Shown here in pieces: positions 7,208 through 15,143 of a DNA stretch of 38,842 bases; the stretch's first letter is position 1, and the number at the start of each line of letters is the position of its first letter. Source of the stretch: Herminiimonas sp. CN (GTDB taxonomy: Bacteria > Pseudomonadota > Gammaproteobacteria > Burkholderiales > Burkholderiaceae_D); the NCBI RefSeq assembly GCF_000622895.1, contig NZ_AVCC01000026.1, forward strand, positions 1-38,842, given 5' to 3'. The translations under genes were made by a program, and so were the position numbers. The notes below the pieces were generated by a model. The model was given only the letters and a program-made list of their open reading frames with translations. It searched no databases and had not been told where the DNA came from.

Positions 7208-8263
7208 TCAGATGCCGCACAGCCCCAGCACTTTTTCCTGCTGGCTGCATTTCTTCGCCTGCTGGGTGGTCGCGGCAGGCAAGCCCGCCGCGACGCGATG
7301 CGCGGCGCAGTCGCGCAACACCTGCGCCATCGGCGCATAGTATGTCCATCCCTTGCCGAGCGGCGGCAATGCCATGCCGACCTGCCTCCATTTCTGGTGT
7401 CCGTGGTTCTGCAGGTTGTCGAAATTCAGGCAAAGGGCGTCTGCGAAGCGCCGCAGATACGCTTTCGTCATCTTCAGGTTGTAGTCGTAAGTAACCAGAA
7501 ATGCCTTCACCGTCAGCGTCGGCACATCCTGGCTGATCCAGTTCGGATAGCTGGCGCTGCGTATGACGGCCGGAAAATAAATCTTGGTCGCGCGCTGGAT
7601 TTCTGGCGCTTTTTCATCCAGGCGCAGCAACTTGATGTACTGCCGCGCTTCCGGCTTCATGTCGGCAAACAGTTTGGCCGGCTGGCCCGCGACGATCACC
7701 ACGACATCGATCGACTTGTCCTCGGTCAGCTTGAGCAGCGCTTCCTCGTTGGAGAGATAGCTCGCATTGCCATCGGGCAAATTCTGGCCGTACATCAGCC
7801 GGTACAGCGTCGTCGCCGACAGTGCGGTGCCGCTGCCGACCGGGCCGACGTTGATTTTCTTGTCTTTCATTTCATGGATGAAGTTCAGCGGCGAATCGGC
7901 CCGCGTGACGAAGTAGATTTCCTCGTTGTACAGCGGCAGAATCACGCGCAAAGGCCGGATGATCTGGCCGGCCGGCTTGTTCCCGGCCTGGGCCTGGTCG
8001 AGCAGCGCCTGGTAGACGTCGGACTGCACCAGCGCCAGCTTCACGCCCGGCTCGTAGCGCAAGCGCTGCACGTTTTCTGCCGAACCCTTGGAAGGCAGCA
8101 CCTGCAGATCGATCCCGGCCGGTGCGGCGACCCACTTCGCCAGGTCGCGGCCGATTTCGATATAGGTGCCGCGCTCGGACGCGGTCACGATCTTGTATTC
8201 GACGCGGGCCAAGGCCAGCGCCGGCAGCATGAGAAACAGGCAGAGCAGGCAGATCTTTTTCAT
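7208..8263 (-). CDS. TAXI-family TRAP transporter solute-binding protein
   Basis: A 351-aa periplasmic protein with a signal peptide (MKKICLLCLFLMLPALALA) followed by a TAXI-type solute receptor domain: VTASERGTYIEIGRDLAKWV, then SKGSAENVQRL, LALVQSDVY, and KKINVGPVGSGTALSATTLY. A good Shine-Dalgarno (GGAGGG) precedes the ATG. TAXI receptors normally work with a fused TRAP membrane protein, but no TRAP permease gene is in this window, so it is an orphan receptor here or has been recruited to another role. The C-terminus carries an extra Cys-rich tail, CSQQEKVLGLC, that is also found in the adjacent gene at 8279. The two genes are 15 bp apart in one direction, so they are probably co-transcribed. 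Confidence 0.85.
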   Translation of the reverse strand: MKKICLLCLFLMLPALALARVEYKIVTASERGTYIEIGRDLAKWVAAPAGIDLQVLPSKGSAENVQRLRYEPGVKLALVQSDVYQALLDQAQAGNKPAGQIIRPLRVILPLYNEEIYFVTRADSPLNFIHEMKDKKINVGPVGSGTALSATTLYRLMYGQNLPDGNASYLSNEEALLKLTEDKSIDVVVIVAGQPAKLFADMKPEARQYIKLLRLDEKAPEIQRATKIYFPAVIRSASYPNWISQDVPTLTVKAFLVTYDYNLKMTKAYLRRFADALCLNFDNLQNHGHQKWRQVGMALPPLGKGWTYYAPMAQVLRDCAAHRVAAGLPAATTQQAKKCSQQEKVLGLCGI

Positions 8264-8278
8264 GATGTTCCCTCCGGT

Positions 8279-8923
8279 TCAGTTGGTACTGCAGAGCGCC
8301 AAGGCTTGCCGGGCATCCGAACAGCGCGCCTTCTCGGGTGCCGTCGCTTCTCGTGGTTGCGGTGCGGCCGGCGGCGCCGGCCTGGGTTCGACTGCGCTTG
8401 CCTCTGTCGCTGCCCGTGCTTCGGCGCCTGGCTGCGCAGGCTCGGAGGCCGCCACAGGCGGAGCAGGCGCTGCATCGGGCACACGGATTTGCGCTTTTCC
8501 CGACCCGCTGGCTGCGGTCGGAGCCGGTATCGGCATGCGGTAAGGAACTTCCTGGCCGCGGATGCTTTTGGCGGAATCGGGCGGCGGCAATGGCGACGGC
8601 AGCAGCGAGAAAATCAGCAAGCCGACACTCGCCAGCAGGAATATGAGCAGTGCCAGGCCCCATCCCCAGCGCTGCCATTTTTCTTCTCTGGAGGGGCTGT
8701 ATTGCCGACCCGGCGGCATCATGTCCGGGGCGCCGCCAAGTGCGTGTTCCGCATGCAGCGCATGGCCGCAACTGCTGCATGTCGGGAGCAGCCCGAGGTT
8801 GATGGTTCCGCATTGCGGGCAAGTCGGCAGATTCGGGGGCTGGCCGGGGTGGCTGCCGGCTTCCGCTGTGGGCCCGGTTTCAGGCCGGCCGGATGAGTAT
8901 TCCATCGACTTGACTCGTTTCAT
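8279..8923 (-). CDS. Zinc-ribbon, single-TM protein with Pro/Ala-rich periplasmic tail
   Basis: A 214-aa protein of no recognised family. From the N-terminus it has a Pro-rich lead, a zinc ribbon with C35, C38, C49 and C52 (CPQCG ... CSSCG), one transmembrane helix at about 88-108 (preceded by KWQRWGWG), and a long Pro/Ala/Glu-rich region. It ends with a short tail, RCSDARQALALCSTN. Topology is predicted to be ribbon in the cytosol and tail in the periplasm. The Cys-x9-Cys tail closely resembles that of the downstream TAXI protein. The start is uncertain (ATG at 8923, or Met at 8905); an upstream ATG at 9076 would add a segment without recognisable character. A function for the pair in the envelope is an inference. 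Confidence 0.7.
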   Translation of the reverse strand: MKRVKSMEYSSGRPETGPTAEAGSHPGQPPNLPTCPQCGTINLGLLPTCSSCGHALHAEHALGGAPDMMPPGRQYSPSREEKWQRWGWGLALLIFLLASVGLLIFSLLPSPLPPPDSAKSIRGQEVPYRMPIPAPTAASGSGKAQIRVPDAAPAPPVAASEPAQPGAEARAATEASAVEPRPAPPAAPQPREATAPEKARCSDARQALALCSTN

Positions 8924-9188
8924 GTCGCCGCCTGGGGCGCGCTGCGGCCAGCGAATGCCGGTGTGCCGGTGCAGCCCCTGCCGCAGCCTGGATAGTTGCA
9001 TTAAAAATGCAGGGTATGGCAATTTTAGTGCCATTTTAAGCATGTATTTATTGCGATAATAAAATATACTGGCCAATGTATGAAGTCAGTACGGAAGCGC
9101 CGCAGCGCCCGCTTCTGCGCTGATGGTAAACCCGGTGTCCGGCCTGATCTTGTGTGATATCAAAAGATGCACGCAATCGCGGCAGGAT

Positions 9189-9875
9189 TCAGGCGAGTTG
9201 CGCGCGATAGCGCCACAGGCTGTGGCCGGAGGCAAGATATTTGCGTTCGAACGGGGTGATCGGGGTGTCGATCGGGTAGTGCTCGACGCCGGGTTGCGGC
9301 GACGGGCGCAGTTGCTGCACTGCAGCCGCGAATTCCTCGACATAGATGCGCCAGTTGCTGCGGCATTCCAGTACGCCGCCCAGCGCGACTATGGTCGGAA
9401 ACACTGCGTGTCCGTGCCAGCGGCGGCCCAGATGCGCAGCTTTCGGCCACGGATTCGGGTACAGCAGATACTGGCGCGCCGGGCGGATGCCGCCGGCCGA
9501 CAGCAAGCGCCAGTAATCGACCAGATCGGCCCGTACCAGCGTGAAGTTTTGCGGCGCTGCACCATGCCACGCCGTATTGCGTTCCAGCCGGTCGGCCGAC
9601 TGGTCGATGCCGAGCACGAAATGGTCGGGAAATTGCGTCGCCAGGTGCCGGGTCGAGAGCCCGACACCGCAGCCGGTATCGAGGATCAGCGGCATCGAAC
9701 CGGTATCGCCGCCGGCAGCATTGCGCCAGGCGGCCATGCTGGCTTCAAAAGCCTGGCGGTTATAGGCGGTAATCGGTTTTTGGAAGGTGCTGGCAGCGTG
9801 TCTGGCGACGATCGCCGCCAAATGTTCGTGAATACCGCTCTGGCCGCTGGAAATGGGGGAGGAATTGGCGTGCAT
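9189..9875 (-). CDS. TrmB-like SAM-dependent methyltransferase
   Basis: A 228-aa class I SAM methyltransferase related to tRNA (guanine-N7)-methyltransferase TrmB. The SAM-binding motif ILDTGCGVGLSTRHLA is near residue 64, FVLGIDQS near 86, a VRADLVDYW motif near 114, and the TrmB-like YPNPWPKAAHLGRRW near 138, followed by TPFERKYLASG. The normal TrmB signature (PDPWPKKRHHKRR) is degenerate here (NPWPKAAHLGRR), so this is likely a divergent paralog rather than the housekeeping enzyme. It lies 28 bp downstream of dprA on the same strand and may be in its operon. Confidence 0.75.
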   Translation of the reverse strand: MHANSSPISSGQSGIHEHLAAIVARHAASTFQKPITAYNRQAFEASMAAWRNAAGGDTGSMPLILDTGCGVGLSTRHLATQFPDHFVLGIDQSADRLERNTAWHGAAPQNFTLVRADLVDYWRLLSAGGIRPARQYLLYPNPWPKAAHLGRRWHGHAVFPTIVALGGVLECRSNWRIYVEEFAAAVQQLRPSPQPGVEHYPIDTPITPFERKYLASGHSLWRYRAQLA

Positions 9876-9903
9876 GGCAGGAGTATACCTGCGCCTGCTG
9901 CTG

Positions 9904-11031
9904 TCAGCCCAGCCGCCGGTAGGCGCCGTCCGGCAGCCGTTCCACCAGCCCGTCCAGCTCCAGCGTCAGCAGCTGGGTGCTGAGCATGGCGATATCGAAG
10001 CCGCTGCGCTGCGCCAGCGCATCGATCTGCACCGGATCGAATCCCAGCGCGGCCAGCAGCCGGCTGGCGAGCGGGTCTTTCGGATTGGCGCTGGCCGGTG
10101 CCGGGCCGGCGGCGCCTGCCGCAGTGCCAGGGGCCGGAGTGAAATTGCGCAATTCTTCCAGTATGTCCTGGGCCGAGTCGACCAGCTTGGCACCTTGCTT
10201 GATCAGCAGATGGCAGCCCTTGGACAGCGGCGAATGGATCGAGCCCGGGATCGCGAATACGTCCCGGCCCTGCTCGGCGGCCATGCGGGCAGTGATCAGC
10301 GAGCCCGACTGCAGCGCCGCCTCGATCACCAGCACGCCGCGCGCCAGCCCGGAAATGATGCGGTTGCGGCGCGGAAAGTTGGCGGCGATGGCCGGCATCC
10401 CGAGCGGGTACTCGCTGACGATGCAGCCGCAATCGGCGATCCGGTGCGCCAGGCTGCGGTTGCGGGCCGGATAGACGATGTCGGCGCCGGTGCCGATCAC
10501 GGCCACGGTCGAGCCGGCACCGCGCAGGCCGCCCTGATGGGCGGCAGCATCGATCCCCAGCGCCAGACCGGAAATGATGCTGAGCCCGGCCTGGCTCAGC
10601 GCCTGCGCGAACTGGTCGGCGTTGGCGATGCCCTGCGCGGTGGCGTTGCGGCTGCCGACCACTGCCAGCGCCGGAGCCGACAGCAGCGCCAGCCGCCCTT
10701 TCGCGTACAGCATCAGCGGCGGGTCGGCGATATCCAGCAGCGCCGCCGGATAAGTGTCATCTGCCAGCGTCAGCACGTGGTTGCCGGCCTGTGCGCACCA
10801 GTCCAGCGTCTTGTCGATCAGGGCTTTGGTGGCATCGGACGGCGCGGCCAGCAGCGCATGGGCGACGCGCTGCGACACCACCTGATGCAATGCGGCAAAG
10901 CTGCTCGAAAAAATGTGCTCCGGCAGGCCGAAGGCCGCCAGCAGCTTGCGCGCAGTCTCGGGGCCGACGCCGGGCGTCTGTTCCAGCCGCAGCCATAGCG
11001 CCAGTTCCTCGGAGTGTGCGGCGCCCGTCAT
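9904..11031 (-). CDS. dprA: DNA-processing protein DprA
   Basis: A 375-aa DprA (Smf), the protein that loads RecA onto incoming single-stranded DNA in transformation. Residues 8-75 form the N-terminal SAM-like region (LWLRLEQTPGVGPETARKLL). The Rossmann core carries VVGSRNAT near 123, SGLALGIDAAAHQGGL near 152, IGTGADIVYPARN near 178, SEYPLGMPAI near 205 and FPRRNRIISGLA near 218. A C-terminal winged-helix-like domain covers about 315-375 (DPVQIDALAQRSGFDIAMLS). All core motifs are intact. It follows the LysM gene by 17 bp, an arrangement common in Burkholderiales. Confidence 0.95.
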   Translation of the reverse strand: MTGAAHSEELALWLRLEQTPGVGPETARKLLAAFGLPEHIFSSSFAALHQVVSQRVAHALLAAPSDATKALIDKTLDWCAQAGNHVLTLADDTYPAALLDIADPPLMLYAKGRLALLSAPALAVVGSRNATAQGIANADQFAQALSQAGLSIISGLALGIDAAAHQGGLRGAGSTVAVIGTGADIVYPARNRSLAHRIADCGCIVSEYPLGMPAIAANFPRRNRIISGLARGVLVIEAALQSGSLITARMAAEQGRDVFAIPGSIHSPLSKGCHLLIKQGAKLVDSAQDILEELRNFTPAPGTAAGAAGPAPASANPKDPLASRLLAALGFDPVQIDALAQRSGFDIAMLSTQLLTLELDGLVERLPDGAYRRLG

Positions 11032-11048
11032 GGCGAAAGCGCCGCCGC

Positions 11049-12125
11049 TTACTCGGGCGACCTGGCCACATCGCCGACCTGAACCGAGTCGGCGACCTGC
11101 ATGATCAGGCCGTAAGCGATTCTGTCAAAGACGCGAAAAATGAACAGCGTGCCGTACTGCTCGTCAGGCAGCTTGATGGCCCTGCCTTTATCGGCCGGAT
11201 CGTTGATCAGCTGGCCGTGGCGCGACAATTCAAGCACGGTGCCGATGTCGATGCCATCGTTCCGGCCGCGATTGATCGACACCACCTGATTCTGTCCGGC
11301 ATGGCTGACGCCGCCGTAGATGGCCACGATGCGCGCCGCGACCGGGGCGTCCGGCGGATGCGGCATGTAATTCATGATCGGGGTGGGCGGTACCGGCAGC
11401 AGGCGGTCGCCTACGCCTATTTCTTCCTTGGACGTAACTACCGAAAAAGTGTGCGCTTCATTTTCCGCAGCGGCTGCGCGCTGCAGCTTGAGGGTGCCGA
11501 GATAGACCGCCTCATAACCGATGACCGCTTTGGTTTCCGGGTCGGCCAGCGGCTTGCCCGGGCGAAATGCCTGGAACGAGGTGCCGCCCTGCAGTGCGCC
11601 CCGGACATACGCCTTGTCGTTTTTGCCGAGGAACACGCGGCCTTCCTGGGTTGCGACAATGCGCGGCGTATCGTTGAGCTGCTTTTCTTCGATTACCAGC
11701 GGCTGCGACAGGAACGGTTCGATCGCGCTGGCGGCAATCGCCGGCACCGCAGCCACGCCCAGAGCTTCGGTGCGGATTCCGGGCAGCAGGCGCACGTTCG
11801 GCGAGCCGCCCATGGCAGTGGGCGTGCCCAGCCGCAGGCGGCCGGCGGCGCGGTCGAAATACACGACCTGGCCCGGATAAATCCAGTGCGGATCGTGGAT
11901 CTGGTCGCGGTTCAGGCCCCAGACTTGCGGCCAGCACCACGGATGCTGCAGAAATTTTCCGGAAATGCCCCACAGGGTGTCGCCGCGCACCACCGCATGT
12001 TGATCCGGAGCATTCGGCAGGAATTCGCACGAGGCGGCCTGTACATTGGACCCGGCCAGTAAAGCCAGCGCAGCGAAGGCGGGCGCCGCGGTCAATTTCA
12101 GGGCGATTGTGCTAAACTTTTTCAT
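11049..12125 (-). CDS. Exported LysM-domain protein
   Basis: A 358-aa secreted protein with a signal peptide (about residues 1-30, ending NVQA) and one LysM module at about 42-90 (VVRGDTLWGISGKFLQHPW through WIYPGQVVYF). A long C-terminal domain of unknown fold follows. LysM domains bind peptidoglycan, so the product is probably a cell-wall-associated periplasmic protein. This protein upstream of dprA and divergent from def is a recurrent betaproteobacterial arrangement. The ATG at 12125 is chosen because it opens the signal peptide (MKKFSTIALK); an alternative ATG four codons earlier exists. The role of the C-terminal part is not known. Confidence 0.88.
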   Translation of the reverse strand: MKKFSTIALKLTAAPAFAALALLAGSNVQAASCEFLPNAPDQHAVVRGDTLWGISGKFLQHPWCWPQVWGLNRDQIHDPHWIYPGQVVYFDRAAGRLRLGTPTAMGGSPNVRLLPGIRTEALGVAAVPAIAASAIEPFLSQPLVIEEKQLNDTPRIVATQEGRVFLGKNDKAYVRGALQGGTSFQAFRPGKPLADPETKAVIGYEAVYLGTLKLQRAAAAENEAHTFSVVTSKEEIGVGDRLLPVPPTPIMNYMPHPPDAPVAARIVAIYGGVSHAGQNQVVSINRGRNDGIDIGTVLELSRHGQLINDPADKGRAIKLPDEQYGTLFIFRVFDRIAYGLIMQVADSVQVGDVARSPE

Positions 12126-12304
12126 GCTGTTATCCAATCAGTGTGGCCTGTTGTATTCGTATACACAAAGCCACAAATGTGGTGTGCGCAAACAAGTGGA
12201 CGTGCGGCAATACTTGCAAAATTGAATCAAATTCTGCCCATAAATCCTTGAACTAGCAAGAGAAACCCCTTTTCGGCACTGTGCTGCTGTTGTGTAAAAG
12301 TTGT

Positions 12305-12820
12305 ATGCCACTATTAAATATTCTGCGTTATCCCGATCCGCGCCTGCACAAGATCGCCAAGCCGGTGACCGTCTTCGATGCGCGCCTGAAAAAGCTGATC
12401 AAGGACATGGCAGACACCATGTACGAAGCTCCGGGCGTCGGCCTGGCCGCATCGCAAGTCGATGTCCATCAGCAGCTGGTGGTGATCGATACCTCCGACG
12501 CGCAAGACGACTTGCGGGTCTTCATCAATCCGGAAATCCTCTGGGTCAGCAGCGAGACCAAGGTCTACGACGAAGGCTGCCTGTCGGTCCCCGGGGTCTA
12601 CGATGGCGTCGAGCGGCCGGCGCAGGTCAAGGTGCGGGCGCTGGATGCCGACGGCACGCCGTTTGAAGTCAGCGCCGACGGCTTGCTGGCGGTCTGCATC
12701 CAGCACGAGATCGATCATCTCAGGGGCAAGGTGTTTGTCGAATACCTGTCCCCGCTCAAGCGCAATCGGATCCGGACCAGGATGCTGAAGGAAGAGCGTT
12801 TGCTGCAGCGCCGCGGATAA
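12305..12820 (+). CDS. def: Peptide deformylase
   Basis: A 171-aa peptide deformylase, which removes the formyl group from nascent N-terminal methionine. All three motifs are intact: GVGLAASQ at 44-51, EGCLSVP at 90-96 with metal ligand C92, and QHEIDHLRG at 133-141 with H134, H138 and catalytic E135. The ATG at 12305 gives the standard N-terminus [14 protein letters not shown]. It diverges from the LysM gene with a 179-bp promoter region. In most betaproteobacteria fmt follows immediately; here the next gene is a convergent LysR regulator, so the usual def-fmt pair is broken in this window. Confidence 0.96.
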   Translation: MPLLNILRYPDPRLHKIAKPVTVFDARLKKLIKDMADTMYEAPGVGLAASQVDVHQQLVVIDTSDAQDDLRVFINPEILWVSSETKVYDEGCLSVPGVYDGVERPAQVKVRALDADGTPFEVSADGLLAVCIQHEIDHLRGKVFVEYLSPLKRNRIRTRMLKEERLLQRRG

Positions 12821-12852
12821 CCGTTGGCGGCGGCGCATCGCCGTATTCCGTA

Positions 12853-13764
12853 TCAATTCTGGCCAATGCTCTGACGATAGGATTTCGCCTCATTGGCAAG
12901 CCAGTCGCGAAAATGCTGCAGGACTGCGCTTTCAGCCTTCTTTTCGGGATAGACCAGATAATACGATTTGTTGTTGACGAAGTAATGATCGGCAGCAATC
13001 ATCAATTGCCCGCTTTGCAATTCATATTCGATCAGAAAGCGCGGGATCAGCGCGATCCCCATGCCGTGCATGGCGGCCTGTGTGAGCATCGAAAACAGTT
13101 CGTAGCGCGGCCCGGTCATGTCGTGCTCGACCTGCAGGCCGAACGATTCGAACCAGGCATGCCAGACATACGGGCGGGTGGTTTGCTGCAGTAACGGGTA
13201 TTCCTGCACCTGTTCCGGAGTCAGCTTCTTGCGCGGCGCGATCAGGTCCGGGCTGCACACCGGCACGATATCCTCCTGCATCAGGAAACACGCTTCAGTC
13301 CCCGGCCAGTTGGCGTCGCCGCAATGGATCGCCGCATCGAAGCCGGTGTCGTTGAACAGGAACGGGCGGGTGCTGGTGGTCAGGTTGATCGAAATGTCCG
13401 GGTTGGCCTGATGGAAACCGGCCAGTCTGGGCAGCAGCCACCTGGCGGCAAAGGTCGGCACCACGGCCAGCTCCAGATTGCCGCCCAGCCCGCGCCGCGC
13501 CATCAGTTCCAGCGTGTCGCGCTCCAGCGCATCGAGCCGCAGCGCTACCTGCCGGCCGTAGGTGGTGCCGGCTTCGGTCAGCGTCACGCCGCGCTTGCTG
13601 CGGTGGAACAGGGGCACGCCCAAAAACTCCTCCAGGCCGGCAATCTGACGGCAGATTGCGCTCTGGGTCTGGCTTAGCTCCAGCGCCGCCTGGGTGAAGC
13701 TCTGGTGCCTGGCGGCGGATTCGAATGCCGTCAGGGCTTTGGTATTGGGAATCTTTCTGCGCAT
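12853..13764 (-). CDS. LysR-family regulator of the glutaryl-CoA module
   Basis: A 303-aa LysR regulator of the GcvA/AmpR-like group. The HTH is MRRKIPNTKALTAFESAARH through FLGVPLFHRSKRG (residues 1-60); the effector domain covers about 90-295, with GDANWPGTEACFLMQEDIVP. I chose the ATG at 13764 because MRRKIP is the usual family N-terminus; ATGs at 13776 and 13854 are in frame and no convincing Shine-Dalgarno decides between them. It diverges from gcdH, matching the arrangement in which the LysR protein (GcdR in pseudomonads and burkholderias) activates glutarate/lysine catabolism. The inducer is probably glutarate or a CoA ester (inference). Confidence 0.88.
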   Translation of the reverse strand: MRRKIPNTKALTAFESAARHQSFTQAALELSQTQSAICRQIAGLEEFLGVPLFHRSKRGVTLTEAGTTYGRQVALRLDALERDTLELMARRGLGGNLELAVVPTFAARWLLPRLAGFHQANPDISINLTTSTRPFLFNDTGFDAAIHCGDANWPGTEACFLMQEDIVPVCSPDLIAPRKKLTPEQVQEYPLLQQTTRPYVWHAWFESFGLQVEHDMTGPRYELFSMLTQAAMHGMGIALIPRFLIEYELQSGQLMIAADHYFVNNKSYYLVYPEKKAESAVLQHFRDWLANEAKSYRQSIGQN

Positions 13765-13800
13765 GTTGAATGCCATTGTAAAGAGAGAAATGTCCGACGC

Positions 13801-13815
13801 GTGCGTAAAACGCAC
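13801..13815. promoter_or_regulatory. Candidate LysR operator, gcdH promoter region
   Basis: Perfect inverted repeat GTGCGTAAAACGCAC (6-bp arms, 3-bp spacer) in the divergent LysR-gcdH promoter region. A T-n-A style LysR box is compatible with this symmetry, and related half-sites (acgcgtttgcgc) follow at 13831. Binding is inferred from location and symmetry. Confidence 0.5.
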
Positions 13816-13945
13816 AAGCTGATGCATATTACGCGTTTGCGCAGCGCCCGTCATTCTCGTACATTGGCCGGCAGGTCATTATGTGTTGTGCTTGCAGCGG
13901 TGGGCGAGGAAGCCTGCGCTATTATAAATTCACCAGGAGAACGAA

Positions 13946-15127
13946 ATGGGTCAAAAAACACAATTTCATTGGGACGATCCGCTGTTGCTGGATCAGCAGC
14001 TGAGCGATGAAGAGCGCATGGTGCGCGACGCCGCCCACGCCTACAGCCAGGACAAGCTGCTGCCGCGCGTGCAGGAAGCGTTTCGCAACGAAACCACCGA
14101 TCCGGCGATCTTCCGCGAAATGGGCGAACTCGGCCTGCTGGGGCCGACCATTCCGGAACAATACGGCGGCCCCGGCCTGAATTACGTCAGTTATGGCCTG
14201 ATCTCGCGCGAAGTGGAGCGGGTCGATTCCGGCTACCGCTCGATGATGAGCGTGCAATCCTCGCTGGTGATGGTGCCGATCTATGAATTCGGCACCGAAG
14301 CACAAAAACAGAAATACCTGCCAAAATTGGCCACCGGCGAATTGATCGGCTGCTTCGGCCTGACCGAGCCGAACCACGGTTCCGACCCCGGCTCGATGAT
14401 CACCCGCGCCAAGAAAGTGGCGGGCGGCTACAGCCTGTCGGGCAGCAAGATGTGGATCTCCAACTCGCCGATCGCCGACGTGTTCGTGGTCTGGGCCAAG
14501 GACGACGAAGGCGCGATTCGCGGTTTCGTGCTGGAAAAAGGCATGAAAGGCCTGACTGCCCCTGCAATCCACGGCAAATTCGGCCTGCGCGCCTCGATCA
14601 CCGGCGAAATCGTGATGGACGGCGTGTTCTGCCCGGAAGAAAACGCGTTCCCGGATGTGCGCGGCCTGAAAGGTCCGTTCACCTGCCTGAATTCGGCACG
14701 TTACGGTATCGCCTGGGGTGCCTTGGGCGCGGCCGAGGATTGCTTCCATCGCGCTCGCCAATATGTGCTGGACCGCAATCAGTTCGGTCGTCCGCTGGCC
14801 GCCAATCAATTGATCCAGAAGAAGCTGGCCGACATGCTGACCGAAATTTCGCTCGGCCTGCAGGGCTGCCTGCAACTGGGCCGGATGAAGGACGCCGGCA
14901 CCGCGGCAGTCGAGATCACCTCGATCATGAAGCGCAATTCCTGCGGCAAGTCGCTCGATATCGCCCGCGTTGCGCGCGACATGCTGGGCGGTAACGGCAT
15001 CTCCGACGAGTACGGCATCATCCGTCACATGGTGAATCTGGAAGTGGTGAATACCTACGAAGGCACGCATGACATCCATGCGCTGATTCTGGGTCGCGCC
15101 ATTACCGGTATCCAGGCCTTCTCCTGA
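13946..15127 (+). CDS. gcdH: Glutaryl-CoA dehydrogenase
   Basis: A 393-aa flavoprotein that oxidatively decarboxylates glutaryl-CoA to crotonyl-CoA in lysine, hydroxylysine and tryptophan catabolism. It has the full acyl-CoA dehydrogenase fold: [20 protein letters not shown] near 137, [17 protein letters not shown] near 170, and the C-terminal [20 protein letters not shown] with the catalytic base E372. That last segment is specific to GCDH rather than general acyl-CoA dehydrogenases. A strong AGGAGAACGAA precedes the ATG. The CoA-transferase gene follows 16 bp later, so substrate activation and oxidation are in one operon. The LysR gene upstream is the likely activator. Confidence 0.97.
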   Translation: MGQKTQFHWDDPLLLDQQLSDEERMVRDAAHAYSQDKLLPRVQEAFRNETTDPAIFREMGELGLLGPTIPEQYGGPGLNYVSYGLISREVERVDSGYRSMMSVQSSLVMVPIYEFGTEAQKQKYLPKLATGELIGCFGLTEPNHGSDPGSMITRAKKVAGGYSLSGSKMWISNSPIADVFVVWAKDDEGAIRGFVLEKGMKGLTAPAIHGKFGLRASITGEIVMDGVFCPEENAFPDVRGLKGPFTCLNSARYGIAWGALGAAEDCFHRARQYVLDRNQFGRPLAANQLIQKKLADMLTEISLGLQGCLQLGRMKDAGTAAVEITSIMKRNSCGKSLDIARVARDMLGGNGISDEYGIIRHMVNLEVVNTYEGTHDIHALILGRAITGIQAFS

Positions 15128-15143
15128 GGACGGCGGGTAATCT

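Noticed and set aside
7163..8896. A 577-codon plus-strand frame
   Set aside because: It is antisense to the TAXI and zinc-ribbon genes, whose products have clear signal peptide and domain features; the shadow has none.
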